Assembly (NCBI RefSeq): GCF_900167905.1
Contig: NZ_FUYZ01000001.1
Span: 609,001-673,000 of the forward strand
Direction of reading: 5' to 3'
DNA: 64,000 nt
From: Soonwooa buanensis
GTDB taxonomy: Bacteria > Bacteroidota > Bacteroidia > Flavobacteriales > Weeksellaceae
The notes under the pieces are model-generated. The model was not told where the DNA came from, did not search any database, and saw only the letters and a program-made list of their open reading frames with translations. Made by a program: the position numbers and the translations under genes. Shown here one piece after another: positions 41,645 through 51,437 of this stretch (positions are counted from its first letter, which is position 1; every line of letters begins with the position of its first letter).

Positions 41645-44173
41645 TTATTCAACTATTTTTTGAGATTTTTTGTTCTTGTAAAACCATCCAATACCTAACA
41701 AACTGAGAATCGCAAAAATGCCAACACTCGCATACGAGAACATTTTACCTTTTTCGATAACTTCTGGCTCGAATTTCATACTGATTTGGTGCTTGCCCGC
41801 AGGAACATAAACCGCTCTCAGAAGGTAATTGGCTTTGATGTATGGCACCTCGCTCCCATCGATCATCACCTTCCAACCATGCGGATAATAGACTTCTGAG
41901 AAAACCGCCAACTGAGGTGTTTTGGTCTGCGCTTCGAACTCTAAAGCGTTGGCTTCATAAGTTTTTAACTGGATAAAAGCCGTCGAATCTGCTTGTAAAT
42001 TTTTACCATTAAGATAAGCTTGATCTTCTTTTCCGATGATTGCAATCTTTTTGGTATCCATATCGCCAATCGATTTTAATTCTTCGTTTGGAGAATTTGC
42101 GACTTTGATGTCCGACACAAACCACGCATTACCGTTGGCATCTGGATTTGGATAACTGATTGGCTGATTTTGGTCACCACCAACAAAGTATTTTGCGTTC
42201 AACATATTAAGAACACGCGGCATTCTGATGCTATCTGTTTGATAAAAATAGGCATTGATCAAGTCATCGTAACGTCTTAATTTAACCGCGTGATAACCGC
42301 CGACAGAAGATTTGAAATACGATGTATTGGTTTCGCTAAACGTCCCCAAAGTTGTATTGAAAATTCTGAAATGTGATTGATCTTTTGCTGCAATCGTTTC
42401 TAAAACTTTATTGACTTTATCTTGTTGCAAAAGTCCTTGGATATAAGGATTATCGCCCGCTTTTTCCATTAGATATTCCGAATTTTCGGTTTGGAAAGGA
42501 TTTTGAGCAAATGTCTTATCAGCGAAGTTTCCATCATTTAGATAACGTTTGTTAACCGTCCACAGATCGAAGAAACTTACCAATCCAATAATAATTAAAG
42601 TGACATTAACCGCCAATTTCTTTTTGAAACTTAAATACATTGCTCCAGCTGTTATAGCGACATAAAGCATAGCTTTAAGCGCGTCTGTTTGGAACATTTT
42701 GAAACGTTCGTCAACCAAATAACTTAATAAATCTGGTTGTAAATATACTTTTTCATTATCGGTATGGAATCCTAAAATTGCCTTACCTGCAAATAACAAA
42801 ATTAAAGTTACGCCCAAAACGCCTCCAGTCGTATACATTAAGACTTTTTGTTTGTATTCGTCAGTTAGTTTTTCATCGGTGAAGAATCGATACAAACCAA
42901 CAATTGCAATTAACGGGAACAATAATTCGACAACGACTAATATCGAAGACGGTGCACGGAATTTATTATACATCGGAACATAGTCGATAAATAAATCTGT
43001 CAAGAATCCAAAGTTACTTCCCCAAGCTAATAAAATGGTTAAAATGGAAGCGCCAAGAATCCAATATCTATACTTTTTCCAAGCGAAGAAAAAACCTAGT
43101 AATGCTAAGAAACAAACAACTGCTCCTTGATATGCGGGACCAGAAGTTCCTGGTTGATCGCCCCAATAAGTTGGACTTACAAAACCTTTCATAAATTGAT
43201 TATGTTGTGCTTCGCTTGTCACGTTAGCTTGATACCATTCTTGGATGTAAGCCATCACCTTGTCCGAGCCTTCTTCTTGACTTGCACCTCCCATTAATCT
43301 TGGGATAAATAAGTTCAAGGTTTCTAGTTTACCATAACTCCAAGCTGTGATGCTTTCGCGATCCATACCAGATTTTCCAGAAGTATGTCTGTCAGAATCT
43401 AAGATTTGTTTTCCTCTAACCGTTTCTTTTACATACTCTGCATTGGCCATAATACGTTGTGAATTCATCCCAACACCTAGCACAAACGCCAAAGCTAAAA
43501 CGCCGGAAGAAATCCCAAAATGCTTCCACGTAATCTTATGTTGGTACGCTCTCACCAATTCTGAAAGGAATAAAAATCCTAAAGCCAAAAACAAATAATA
43601 GGTCATTTGTGGGTGATTCGCACTGACTTGTAAGCCCATAAAAATGGACGTCACAATAAAGCCTAACAAATATTTTTTGCGAACATAGACTAATAAAATC
43701 CCTGCCAAAAGAGGTGCAAAATAAGCGATGGTGTGGACTTTACCGTTATGCCCAGCCGCAATAATAATATAAAAATAGGTTGACAATCCGAAGAAAGTTG
43801 CTCCCAAAAGTGCATATTTCCAGTTGCGTGTTGCCACAATTCCTAAAAAGAAAAAGCCTGCAAACAGCAAAAATATATAGTTAGCTGGCTTTGGCAAAAA
43901 CATAAAAACATCATCTAACTTTTTGATGACATCTCCACGAAACTGTGCTCCGGTTTGATAAGTTGGCATTCCACCAAACATCGCATCACTCCAATAGGTT
44001 TCTTGTCCATGCTCGGCGCGATAGTCCAATAATTCTTTTGCACCTCCTTTATAATGCACAATATCAGGCTGAATCATCTCCTTGCCTGACATTATTGGGT
44101 TTGCATACAATACAGCAATTAGCACAAAAATAACGAGACTAACCGCCGCAAAAATCAAATTCTTATTCTTCAT
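41645..44173 (-). CDS. YfhO family membrane protein
   Basis: An 842-residue polytopic protein with about a dozen membrane segments over residues 7-520 and again near the C terminus (about 812-832), and a soluble domain between. YfhO-type proteins are GT-C-fold glycosyltransferase-like enzymes that modify cell-surface glycans (for example lipoteichoic acid in Firmicutes); in Bacteroidota the acceptor is unknown. The first extracytoplasmic loop has the acidic motif region QPDIVHYKGG to YWSDAMFGGMPTYQ. It follows a DUF4834 gene by 27 bases. Confidence 0.85.
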   Translation of the reverse strand: MKNKNLIFAAVSLVIFVLIAVLYANPIMSGKEMIQPDIVHYKGGAKELLDYRAEHGQETYWSDAMFGGMPTYQTGAQFRGDVIKKLDDVFMFLPKPANYIFLLFAGFFFLGIVATRNWKYALLGATFFGLSTYFYIIIAAGHNGKVHTIAYFAPLLAGILLVYVRKKYLLGFIVTSIFMGLQVSANHPQMTYYLFLALGFLFLSELVRAYQHKITWKHFGISSGVLALAFVLGVGMNSQRIMANAEYVKETVRGKQILDSDRHTSGKSGMDRESITAWSYGKLETLNLFIPRLMGGASQEEGSDKVMAYIQEWYQANVTSEAQHNQFMKGFVSPTYWGDQPGTSGPAYQGAVVCFLALLGFFFAWKKYRYWILGASILTILLAWGSNFGFLTDLFIDYVPMYNKFRAPSSILVVVELLFPLIAIVGLYRFFTDEKLTDEYKQKVLMYTTGGVLGVTLILLFAGKAILGFHTDNEKVYLQPDLLSYLVDERFKMFQTDALKAMLYVAITAGAMYLSFKKKLAVNVTLIIIGLVSFFDLWTVNKRYLNDGNFADKTFAQNPFQTENSEYLMEKAGDNPYIQGLLQQDKVNKVLETIAAKDQSHFRIFNTTLGTFSETNTSYFKSSVGGYHAVKLRRYDDLINAYFYQTDSIRMPRVLNMLNAKYFVGGDQNQPISYPNPDANGNAWFVSDIKVANSPNEELKSIGDMDTKKIAIIGKEDQAYLNGKNLQADSTAFIQLKTYEANALEFEAQTKTPQLAVFSEVYYPHGWKVMIDGSEVPYIKANYLLRAVYVPAGKHQISMKFEPEVIEKGKMFSYASVGIFAILSLLGIGWFYKNKKSQKIVE

Positions 44174-44200
44174 ATATAATTTGAAATTGGTCGTTGTTTT

Positions 44201-44428
44201 TTATTTCTTTTCTTCTTTTACTTCTTCAAAATCTACGGTTTCGGCGTCCCAATTTACTTTTTCTTTTAGCTTTTTCTCTTCGCGATTCGATTGCTGATTT
44301 TGCTGTTGATTACGAGGATTGAGCGTTGGAAAATTTTTGTAAAATGAATTAAAAAAAATCCTTTTTAAAATATTCCATACAAAGAAAAATATAATGGTTC
44401 CTAAAACCAATTCTATTACAAACTTCAT
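44201..44428 (-). CDS. DUF4834 family small membrane protein
   Basis: A 75-residue protein: one N-terminal membrane helix (KFVIELVLGTIIFFFVWNIL), then an Asn/Gln-rich stretch and a highly charged tail ending in Glu/Lys. Such proteins are typical of Flavobacteriia and sit next to yfhO. The frame is open for 14 more codons upstream, but ATG 44428 places the membrane helix at the N terminus. Function unknown; a helper of YfhO is only a guess from linkage. Confidence 0.75.
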   Translation of the reverse strand: MKFVIELVLGTIIFFFVWNILKRIFFNSFYKNFPTLNPRNQQQNQQSNREEKKLKEKVNWDAETVDFEEVKEEKK

Positions 44429-44460
44429 AATATTAAAAAATACACATTTAACTTTACTAA

Positions 44461-44484
44461 AAAAGACCAAGCCTAAGCTTGGTC
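44461..44484 (-). terminator. intrinsic terminator of the dinB-rlmB-DUF6263 operon
   Basis: GACCAAGC/GCTTGGTC stem with T run on the minus strand, 5 bases after the stop at 44489. Confidence 0.87.
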
Positions 44485-44488
44485 AAAC

Positions 44489-45532
44489 TTACTTATATGA
44501 AGGATTAATGATAATTGACGATGTAGAAGTCTGCGACATGCTTTGACTTTTCTTACCGTCAGAGATCGATTCCTTTTGATTGGTTTTAATGCTGATATTC
44601 TCATGCAAGATCCAACCCGTATTACTATCAAAAATAATTTTCCCTGTTTGCGAGCCGCCCAAAGACATCGTATGTGTAATACCTTCTTTAGACTGTTTGT
44701 CCGATTTTGTTGGGATACTTCCGTTGACCGAAATCTCCGCCTTACCGCCTTCAACTTTTGTTAAAGCGTAAGTTGATGTTAACTTCAAATCACCACCCGG
44801 AATAATATCTTCCGAAGTCGTCCACTTCTCTCCTATTTTAACACCTTTTGAAGGAATTATTTTAAGATTCTTCTCAAATTGTTCCTTAATGGTCGCTTCG
44901 TTAAATCCTTTTTTGAAATTGCCAACAATCTCTGTACGTTGCTTCGCATCTTTAACGAGACCAGACAAAGCCGTCGAAATTTTAGTATAAATTGGATCAA
45001 AACCTGTCACCGAAATTATTTTTCCGTTAACATCCATTTTCATTGCCAGTTTATTTCCTGTAATCGCTTTGTTAATCGTGTACATACCTTTTAGTTGCTC
45101 CTCTTTTGGGGCAGCAGCTTTGGTATCAGATATAACAGTTTTTCCGTTAGCACTTGTGCTATTTCTTTTCGCTACAAGATTAACCGAAAGATCGTAAACA
45201 TTATCTTTAAAATCGTTAACCGTAACTGTCATCTCGTCTGTAGATTCTGATGTACCAGAAACCGCTTTACCATCAGGTGTTGACACATTTTGAATGTCTC
45301 TTTGGTATGCTATTAATGGATAAGTTTTTCCTTTTTCTAAATAGAATTTTTGTTTAAAAATCCCTGCGCTATCAACAATCGCAACTTTTACTTCCTCCTC
45401 TGCTGGCACTTCCACAGTCACTGTTTCAGTTTTTCCTGTTTCTGGATTAACTTTAGTAATTGTTTTAGTATTTTCTTTTTTACAAGCTACTAGTGCAACT
45501 GTAAACAAAGCTATTCCTAATATCTTTTTCAT
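44489..45532 (-). CDS. DUF6263 family lipoprotein
   Basis: A 347-residue lipoprotein (ALVACKK lipobox, Cys about 18), followed by a Thr/Glu-rich linker. The body reads as two similar beta-rich halves with LEKGKTYPLIAYQRDIQ and LKGMYTINKAITGNKLAMKM, then GVKIGEKWTTSEDIIPGGDL and the IIFDSNTGWILHENISIKTN ending common in this family. It is a surface or periplasmic protein of unknown role. ATG 45532 is used; the codon before is TTG. It follows rlmB by 33 bases. Confidence 0.8.
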   Translation of the reverse strand: MKKILGIALFTVALVACKKENTKTITKVNPETGKTETVTVEVPAEEEVKVAIVDSAGIFKQKFYLEKGKTYPLIAYQRDIQNVSTPDGKAVSGTSESTDEMTVTVNDFKDNVYDLSVNLVAKRNSTSANGKTVISDTKAAAPKEEQLKGMYTINKAITGNKLAMKMDVNGKIISVTGFDPIYTKISTALSGLVKDAKQRTEIVGNFKKGFNEATIKEQFEKNLKIIPSKGVKIGEKWTTSEDIIPGGDLKLTSTYALTKVEGGKAEISVNGSIPTKSDKQSKEGITHTMSLGGSQTGKIIFDSNTGWILHENISIKTNQKESISDGKKSQSMSQTSTSSIIINPSYK

Positions 45533-45565
45533 CAATTTATTTTTTGAACTAAATAAAGTTCGTGT

Positions 45566-46309
45566 TTATAATGTTTTTGTTAATTTTTGTCTCATTGCTT
45601 CGTACAACATGGCGCCACAAGCAACCGAAACATTTAGCGACTGTGTTTTCCCTTCAATCGGAAGTTTAATTTTTTCATCGCTATGATGCAGAACTTCTTT
45701 CGAAATTCCTGTTTCTTCGTTACCCATTACAATTGCGCAAGGTTCTGTAAAGTCTACGTCGTAAAGCAATTTCTGAGCCTTTTCTGTAGCTGCAAATACT
45801 GCGACACCGCTTTGTTGCAGATAATCAACTGCATGCGCAAGATTTTTTTCTTTACAAATTTTAATATTGTATATCGCACCAGCCGAAGTTTTGATCGCAT
45901 CCGAATTAATCGGCGCTGCACCTTTTTCAGGAATAACAACCGCATCAACGCCCACACATTCTGCAGTTCTACAGATTGCTCCGAAATTTCTAACGTCAGT
46001 TAATCTGTCCAAAATCAAAATAAATGGCACTCTTCCCTCTTCAAAAATTTGAGGTAAAACATCTTCGATACTATGGAAAGGAACATCCGAAATAAAAGCA
46101 ACAACACCTTGGTGATTTTTTCTCGTAAAACGGTTTAATTTTTCGATTGGGACATAATTAGGACGAATTTTATGCTTCGCTAACAATGTTTTTAGTTCTG
46201 CATAAATTGGACCTTGCAAAGCATTTTGTACAAAAACTTTATCAATCGTTTTGCCCGCTTCGATGGCTTCTATCACTGGCCTTAGCCCAAATATAAAATC
46301 GTCTTTCAT
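45566..46309 (-). CDS. rlmB: 23S rRNA (guanosine-2'-O)-methyltransferase RlmB
   Basis: A 247-residue SPOUT enzyme expected to methylate G2251 in the 23S rRNA P-loop. N-terminal substrate domain (FGLRPVIEAIEAGKTIDKVF, about 5-75) and the knotted domain: ILDRLTDVRNFGAICRTAE, AIVMGNEETGISKEVL, and IPIEG-like KLPIEGKTQSLNVSVACG. Compare the second SPOUT gene at 20.9-21.7 kb, which has a different N-terminal part. Part of a four-gene minus-strand operon. Confidence 0.92.
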   Translation of the reverse strand: MKDDFIFGLRPVIEAIEAGKTIDKVFVQNALQGPIYAELKTLLAKHKIRPNYVPIEKLNRFTRKNHQGVVAFISDVPFHSIEDVLPQIFEEGRVPFILILDRLTDVRNFGAICRTAECVGVDAVVIPEKGAAPINSDAIKTSAGAIYNIKICKEKNLAHAVDYLQQSGVAVFAATEKAQKLLYDVDFTEPCAIVMGNEETGISKEVLHHSDEKIKLPIEGKTQSLNVSVACGAMLYEAMRQKLTKTL

Positions 46310-46327
46310 TTAATAATAAATAGTTTT

Positions 46328-46786
46328 TTAATCAATAACAAACACTTTGTATTCGTCATTTTCTGTATTGAATCCGAGTTCTTTTACACGGCGTAATTCT
46401 TCAAAATCTCTGGTTGGAAAATTGTCGTCAAATTGTTTTGTAACAAAGAATTTCCCTTTAAGTTTAACAGGAATTTTCTTCACAAATTTATCTCGAACAT
46501 CTTCCGAAAAATCTGGCCCTAATTTCTTTTTTGAGTCTACATAGAAGCAATATTCTATCAACTCGTTAGTATTACCATACTTTTTAAAATCCTCCAATCT
46601 AACAAAATTCGGAAGTTTTTTATCCGGCCAAGTCAAATAGATTACTTCTAGCGTTTCGTTCTTTTTACCAAGTGCTTGATAATATTTAAAACGTTCTGGC
46701 GTCTTCTCTTTTTTACTCACAATCGTCCATGATTGGCTGCTCAGCATCAAAAAAAACATTGTAAAAATATAAAGAATCGCCCTCAT
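46328..46786 (-). CDS. unrecognised exported protein
   Basis: A 152-residue protein with a short N-terminal signal (MRAILYIFTMFFLMLSSQSW) and a basic, alpha/beta body (LEVIYLTWPDKKLPNFVRLE, KLKGKFFVTKQFDDNFPTRD). No family recognised. It lies four bases after dinB's stop and 18 before rlmB, so it is expressed with both. Confidence 0.75.
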   Translation of the reverse strand: MRAILYIFTMFFLMLSSQSWTIVSKKEKTPERFKYYQALGKKNETLEVIYLTWPDKKLPNFVRLEDFKKYGNTNELIEYCFYVDSKKKLGPDFSEDVRDKFVKKIPVKLKGKFFVTKQFDDNFPTRDFEELRRVKELGFNTENDEYKVFVID

Positions 46787-46790
46787 AGTT

Positions 46791-47264
46791 TTAGCTTAAT
46801 CTTTCACCAAGAACTGCACGTTTTTGCGCCAAAATATAACCGTAATGCAAACTTTCGTGCATGTTGTTAAATATAATCGCATCTTGAATTGTTTTTAGAT
46901 CAATGCCAAAACTTGTTGAATATGGCGTGTAATCTGTGAAAAATTCGGCGTCATAATCTTTCATCAAAACTTTTGAAGTTTCAATTAAAAGAAATGACAA
47001 ATCTTCCATTTCTGTGTTTTCCACATCCATCTTTGCAAAAGTCCCTTTTTTATATTGTTCTACCCAATATTTATCAATACGGAAAGCATTACCACTCAAA
47101 TAATAATGCAACAGTTGTTGTGTTGCCACGCAATGCGCAATATTCCAATAGATATTATTGTTAAAACCATCGGGGATCAATAATAAATCTTCCTTTGGCG
47201 TGTTTTGTAATATTTCTAAAAGGTTTTTTCTAACCTGACGATGCGCCGAAAAATGATAATTCAT
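46791..47264 (-). CDS. DinB family protein
   Basis: A 157-residue four-helix-bundle protein of the DinB/YfiT metal-dependent superfamily. The likely metal ligands are His in NIAHCVATQQLLHYYL (first) and the NNMHESLHYGYI pair near residues 138-146. The family includes thiol-dependent hydrolases and transferases; no substrate can be named, and no DNA damage role follows from the name. First gene of the dinB-unknown-rlmB-DUF6263 operon, with a good promoter. Confidence 0.85.
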   Translation of the reverse strand: MNYHFSAHRQVRKNLLEILQNTPKEDLLLIPDGFNNNIYWNIAHCVATQQLLHYYLSGNAFRIDKYWVEQYKKGTFAKMDVENTEMEDLSFLLIETSKVLMKDYDAEFFTDYTPYSTSFGIDLKTIQDAIIFNNMHESLHYGYILAQKRAVLGERLS

Positions 47265-47286
47265 TTTAAGTCAATTTTTTAAATTT

Positions 47287-47317
47287 CAAAATTACTTCAA
47301 TTATACGAATGTGACAA
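47287..47317 (-). promoter_or_regulatory. promoter of the dinB-rlmB operon
   Basis: TTG (47315-47317), 20 bases, TAATTTTG (47287-47294) on the minus strand; 22 bases before the ATG. One of the better -33/-7 pairs in the window. Confidence 0.7.
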
Positions 47318-47529
47318 ATGAGAAGCATCTAAAAACAAAGGATTTACACCTGTATTTTAACATTTAAAACATATTTTTTTTAATATTCTTTTATAACATA
47401 AATCTTTACAAGAATCTCAAAGTTTTTTCCAGTAAAGATTTTTAACAAATATTTAACTCATAATTGGCATTTCTTATGTTGACTAATGCAGGGATTTATG
47501 AGACCTTTACCGAATAATTTAAACGAATT

Positions 47530-48534
47530 ATGTCAGAACTGAACCAATCAGAAGATATTAAAAATTTAATGGAAAAAGTAAAAGAACAAAATTACTTTTT
47601 CAACCTACTAAAACAAGAAATCAATCGCGCTATTATCGGGCAAGAATATATGGTAGACCGTCTATTAATCGGACTACTTGGCAATGGTCACGTCCTACTA
47701 GAAGGTGTGCCTGGACTTGCAAAAACTTTAGCGATAAAAACCCTTGCCGAAGCAGTGCACGGACAATTCTCGAGAATACAATTCACGCCAGATTTGTTAC
47801 CCGCAGATGTTGTTGGGACGATGATTTACAATGTTAAAGAAAATGATTTTTCGATAAAAAAAGGACCTGTTTTTGCGAATTTCGTTTTGGCGGATGAGAT
47901 CAACCGTGCGCCAGCTAAAGTACAATCTGCACTTTTGGAAGTGATGCAAGAAAAGCAAGTAACCATCGGCGATGAGACGATGCAATTACCAAAACCTTTT
48001 TTAGTTTTAGCAACGCAAAACCCAATCGATCAAGAAGGAACTTATCTTTTACCAGAAGCGCAAACCGACCGTTTTATGCTGAAATGTAAAATCGATTATC
48101 CCGAGTTGGAAGACGAGCGAAAAATCATGCGCATGATTTCCACGCAAGATATCCCGACAATTCGTCCAGTTATTTCTTTAGACCAAATTGTGGAAGCTAA
48201 AAAATTAATCAACCAAATCTACCTTGACGAAAAAATCGAAAAGTATATTTTGGACATGGTTTTTGCAACGCGTTATCCAGAAAAATATGGTTTAGCTGAT
48301 CTTAAAAATCTTATCAATTTCGGTGCTTCGCCAAGAGCAAGTATCAACCTTGCCATCGCTTCGCGCGCTAATGCTTTCATCAAAGGACGTGCTTTTGTAA
48401 TTCCTGAAGATGTTAAATCTATCGCAAAAGATGTGTTAAGACATCGTATTGGACTTAGTTTCGAAGCTGAAGCCGAAGAAGTATCTCAAGACGAAATTGT
48501 TGACAGAATTTTAGCTAAAATACAAGCACCGTAA
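47530..48534 (+). CDS. MoxR-type AAA+ ATPase
   Basis: A 334-residue chaperone-like AAA+ ATPase of the MoxR/BatR group, the first gene of the Bat cluster. Walker A is GVPGLAKT (near residue 60), Walker B is LADEINRAP, sensor 1 is ATQNPIDQEG and arginine-finger/sensor-2 residues are in GASPRASINLA. It is thought to remodel or insert cofactors into the VWA proteins encoded downstream. The upstream 265-base intergenic region has no clear TAnnTTTG element for this gene. Confidence 0.92.
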   Translation: MSELNQSEDIKNLMEKVKEQNYFFNLLKQEINRAIIGQEYMVDRLLIGLLGNGHVLLEGVPGLAKTLAIKTLAEAVHGQFSRIQFTPDLLPADVVGTMIYNVKENDFSIKKGPVFANFVLADEINRAPAKVQSALLEVMQEKQVTIGDETMQLPKPFLVLATQNPIDQEGTYLLPEAQTDRFMLKCKIDYPELEDERKIMRMISTQDIPTIRPVISLDQIVEAKKLINQIYLDEKIEKYILDMVFATRYPEKYGLADLKNLINFGASPRASINLAIASRANAFIKGRAFVIPEDVKSIAKDVLRHRIGLSFEAEAEEVSQDEIVDRILAKIQAP

Positions 48535-48618
48535 ACAAGTATAACAATTTATCAGTCTAGCAATGTAGCAATTGATAATTGTTACACTATTAAATTGATA
48601 CGTTAGTAAATTGAATCA

Positions 48619-49482
48619 ATGGAAATAAAAGATATTGTCAAAAAGGTAAAACAAATCGAAATCCGTACTCGCAAGAAGACGGAAGCGAGTCTTATGGGGC
48701 AATATCACAGTAACTTCAAAGGTCAAGGGATGACATTTTCGGAGGTTAGACCTTACCAATTTGGTGACGATATCCGCCGAATCGACTGGAACAAAACCGC
48801 ACGTTTCCGCGAACCTTTTGTGAAGGTTATGGAAGAAGAACGCGAGTTGACGATGATTATTATGGTTGACATTTCGGCTTCGATGGACTACGGAACGCAA
48901 TATGGACTAAAGCGTGAATTTGTTGCTGAAGTTGCCGCATCGCTTGCTTTTTCCGCAGTTGGTAATAATGATAAAGTTGGACTAATCCTTTTCGCTGATA
49001 AAGTTTATAAAGTTGTCCCTCCAAAGAAAGGGCGCAAGCATGTTTTGTCGATTATCAGTAATATTTTGACCGCCGATTATGTTCCGTCAAAATCCGATTT
49101 GGATGGCGCGCTTAACTATATGATGGGTGTTTTTAAAAGGAAATCTTTTTTGTTTTTGTTTTCTGACTTTCAGGATGAGTTTGACCAACGTGTTTTGTCA
49201 GTTGCATCAAAAAAGCATCAACTTTTAGGTTTAAGAATTTACGACCAAAAAGACCAAGAAATCCCGAATGTTGGTTATGCTTTATTGCAAGATTCTGAAA
49301 CGGGACAAGAAGTTTGGGTCAACACATCCAATTCTCGCTGGCGATATGAATTTGCGGAACACCAAAAGCAAAAATTCAGACATTTGCAAGAATCTTTTGA
49401 AAACAGTGCTGCTAGCTTGATCAACATGACAACCAACGAAGATTACAGTAAATTTTTGTATCAATATTTTCAGAAAAAATAG
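48619..49482 (+). CDS. DUF58 domain protein (VWA-like)
   Basis: A 287-residue soluble protein. The DUF58 region (FSEVRPYQFGDDIRRIDWN, about 55-75) precedes a von Willebrand A-like fold with the MIDAS start DISASMDYG (D-x-S-x-S intact). It is the usual MoxR partner. An 84-base spacer with AGCAATGTAGCAATT-like repeats separates it from the ATPase gene. Cytoplasmic location is expected, as there is no signal or membrane segment. Confidence 0.9.
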   Translation: MEIKDIVKKVKQIEIRTRKKTEASLMGQYHSNFKGQGMTFSEVRPYQFGDDIRRIDWNKTARFREPFVKVMEEERELTMIIMVDISASMDYGTQYGLKREFVAEVAASLAFSAVGNNDKVGLILFADKVYKVVPPKKGRKHVLSIISNILTADYVPSKSDLDGALNYMMGVFKRKSFLFLFSDFQDEFDQRVLSVASKKHQLLGLRIYDQKDQEIPNVGYALLQDSETGQEVWVNTSNSRWRYEFAEHQKQKFRHLQESFENSAASLINMTTNEDYSKFLYQYFQKK

Positions 49483-49509
49483 TTTAACCTTAAAACAGAA
49501 TTTTAAGCC

Positions 49510-50415
49510 TTGAAATATTTCAAGTTTTCATATATCGCGATTTTAGTTTTTTTAAGTCAAATTTTATTTGGACAAACGCTTTCCTCCAATCTTAGCAACA
49601 CGACTTTAGCTTTGGGAGAAGTTGGCGAATACAAGCTAAAAATCGATAATCTACAAGCTAAAGACGTCGTCGCAGCACCTAAAAACGAATTACTTCCTTT
49701 TCATTTTGAAGTGGTTAGCGACAGTATTTCGAAACAGCAAAACGAGTATTTTCGCGTTGTAAAATTTCAAGTTTTTGAAGAAGGAACTTTTAAAATTCCT
49801 GCTTTAGACATTAAAATCGGTGATCAAATTCAGAAGACGATTCCTTACGAAATCGAGGTCATCAACACCGCAAAAAAAGACGATGTCATTAACGACATCA
49901 TGAAAAACAAGCAAGTTGATCTTGGTATTAAAGATTATTGGGAGCTTTATAAATTCTATATTCTTGCTGCTTTGGTCGTTATTGGGATTATTTTCTTGAT
50001 TGTTTATTATATTAAATATGGACGAAAAGTAAAAGGTAGTCCGAAAGTGTTGACCAACCAAACCCTAAAAGATCTGGACCGTCTCAAAAAGAAAAACTAC
50101 ATCCAAAACGGCAATTACAGAATGTATTATGTAGAGTTAATCGACATTACAAGAGAGTTTTTGACCAAACAATATAAAATTCCAGCCAATGTTTTGTTAA
50201 CCGATGATCTTATCGATTATATGAAAGGCAGCAACATTATTTCGGAACAAAACGAAAAAGTTATTGAAGAAATTTTTCAACGAGGCGACTTGGTAAAATT
50301 CGCTAAAACAATCCCGAATAGCGACATGATGGAGAAAGATTTTAATGATATCAAAACAATGGTGCAACGCTCTACCAAAGATGTGGAAGCCGAACAACTA
50401 AGAACTATGAACTAA
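49510..50415 (+). CDS. BatD-like short membrane protein of the Bat cluster
   Basis: A 301-residue protein with a signal peptide (about 1-21), an extracytoplasmic beta domain (about 25-125, resembling the first BatD domain: TLALGEVGEYKLKIDNLQ), a membrane segment (about 147-167) and a cytoplasmic helical part. The start codon is TTG at 49510. It sits between DUF58 and batA, where Bacteroidota usually have such an extra gene; no accepted gene symbol. Likely a membrane scaffold for the VWA proteins. Confidence 0.8.
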   Translation: MKYFKFSYIAILVFLSQILFGQTLSSNLSNTTLALGEVGEYKLKIDNLQAKDVVAAPKNELLPFHFEVVSDSISKQQNEYFRVVKFQVFEEGTFKIPALDIKIGDQIQKTIPYEIEVINTAKKDDVINDIMKNKQVDLGIKDYWELYKFYILAALVVIGIIFLIVYYIKYGRKVKGSPKVLTNQTLKDLDRLKKKNYIQNGNYRMYYVELIDITREFLTKQYKIPANVLLTDDLIDYMKGSNIISEQNEKVIEEIFQRGDLVKFAKTIPNSDMMEKDFNDIKTMVQRSTKDVEAEQLRTMN

Positions 50416-50437
50416 CTGCGCGAGCGACTTTAGAATA

Positions 50438-51433
50438 ATGAATTTCAATTTTGAATTTTATAGCCCTTGGCTGTTGTTACTTTTTTTGGTTTTCGTACCC
50501 TTAATCATTTTAGATTTTAGACGAAAAAAACCGAAAGGCATCAAAGTACCGACAACGCAAGCAATGCGTCCAGCAGGCGGTTTGGGATTGGTTATGGCAT
50601 TTTTAAGATTTTCAAAATATTTGATTTTGTCAGCCTTAATTATTGCAATGGCACGTCCTCGGACTTTCACCATAACCGACGACCGCGACGAGACCAAAGG
50701 TTTAGACATCATGCTAACTGTCGATGTTTCGTTGAGTATGTTGGCAAAAGATCTCGATCCTGACCGACTTGAAGCTTTAAAAAAAATAGCTAAAAACTTT
50801 GTTAACCAACGTCCGAATGACAGGATTGGTTTGGTTGCTTATTCTGGCGAAGCTTATACAAAAGTCCCGATGACGACCGATCATCAAGTTGTTAATGATG
50901 AAATATCCGAACTTAGCCCCACCGAATTACAGCCCGGAACGGCGATTGGCGAAGGATTGGTTGTAGCTGTTAACCATTTAAAAGATTCTAAAGCGAAAAG
51001 TAAGATCATTATTTTGATGACCGATGGCGAGAATAATGTCACGAATGCGACACCGCCAGAAATCGCGGCAGAACTTGCTAAAAACAACGGCATTAAAGTC
51101 TACACTATTGGTATCGGAAGTCGTGGTTATGCGCTTTTCCCGACAGCTACAGATATTTTCGGCGATATTGTTTTCACTGAAAAAGAAACTGATTTGGATG
51201 AAAATCTCCTAAAAGAAATTGCAAACCGAACTGGCGGAAAATACTTCCGAGCAACATCGAATGACAGTCTACAGGAGATTTATAACGACATTAATGGTTT
51301 AGAAAAATCAGATATTAAAACTTCAAAACTTTATCAATATCAAGAATATTTCCGAATTTTCCTTTGGGTTGCGTTAGGAATTTTATTATTCGATATTATT
51401 TTGAGATGGTTTTTGTACAAAATATTGAGCTAG
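50438..51433 (+). CDS. batA: VWA membrane protein BatA
   Basis: A 331-residue protein: N-terminal membrane helices (about 10-25 and 58-75), a VWA domain (about 90-290) with intact MIDAS DVSLSMLAKD and the later Thr/Asp ligands (TDGENNVTNA), and a C-terminal membrane helix (about 305-325). Bat (Bacteroides aerotolerance) proteins were tied to oxygen tolerance and, later, to envelope functions. Stop and batB start are four bases apart. Confidence 0.9.
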   Translation: MNFNFEFYSPWLLLLFLVFVPLIILDFRRKKPKGIKVPTTQAMRPAGGLGLVMAFLRFSKYLILSALIIAMARPRTFTITDDRDETKGLDIMLTVDVSLSMLAKDLDPDRLEALKKIAKNFVNQRPNDRIGLVAYSGEAYTKVPMTTDHQVVNDEISELSPTELQPGTAIGEGLVVAVNHLKDSKAKSKIIILMTDGENNVTNATPPEIAAELAKNNGIKVYTIGIGSRGYALFPTATDIFGDIVFTEKETDLDENLLKEIANRTGGKYFRATSNDSLQEIYNDINGLEKSDIKTSKLYQYQEYFRIFLWVALGILLFDIILRWFLYKILS

Positions 51434-51437
51434 ACAG

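Noticed and set aside
47461..47500. TTGGCATTTCTTATGTTG before the Bat cluster as a second sigma-54 promoter
   Set aside because: The -12 half has GT where the invariant GC is needed at 10-base spacing, so it fails the RpoN rule.
48540..48618. AT-rich AGCAATGTAGCAATT-like spacer between moxR and DUF58 genes as a regulatory element
   Set aside because: Only short imperfect repeats, no stable stem, no -7 element; nothing that goes beyond low complexity.
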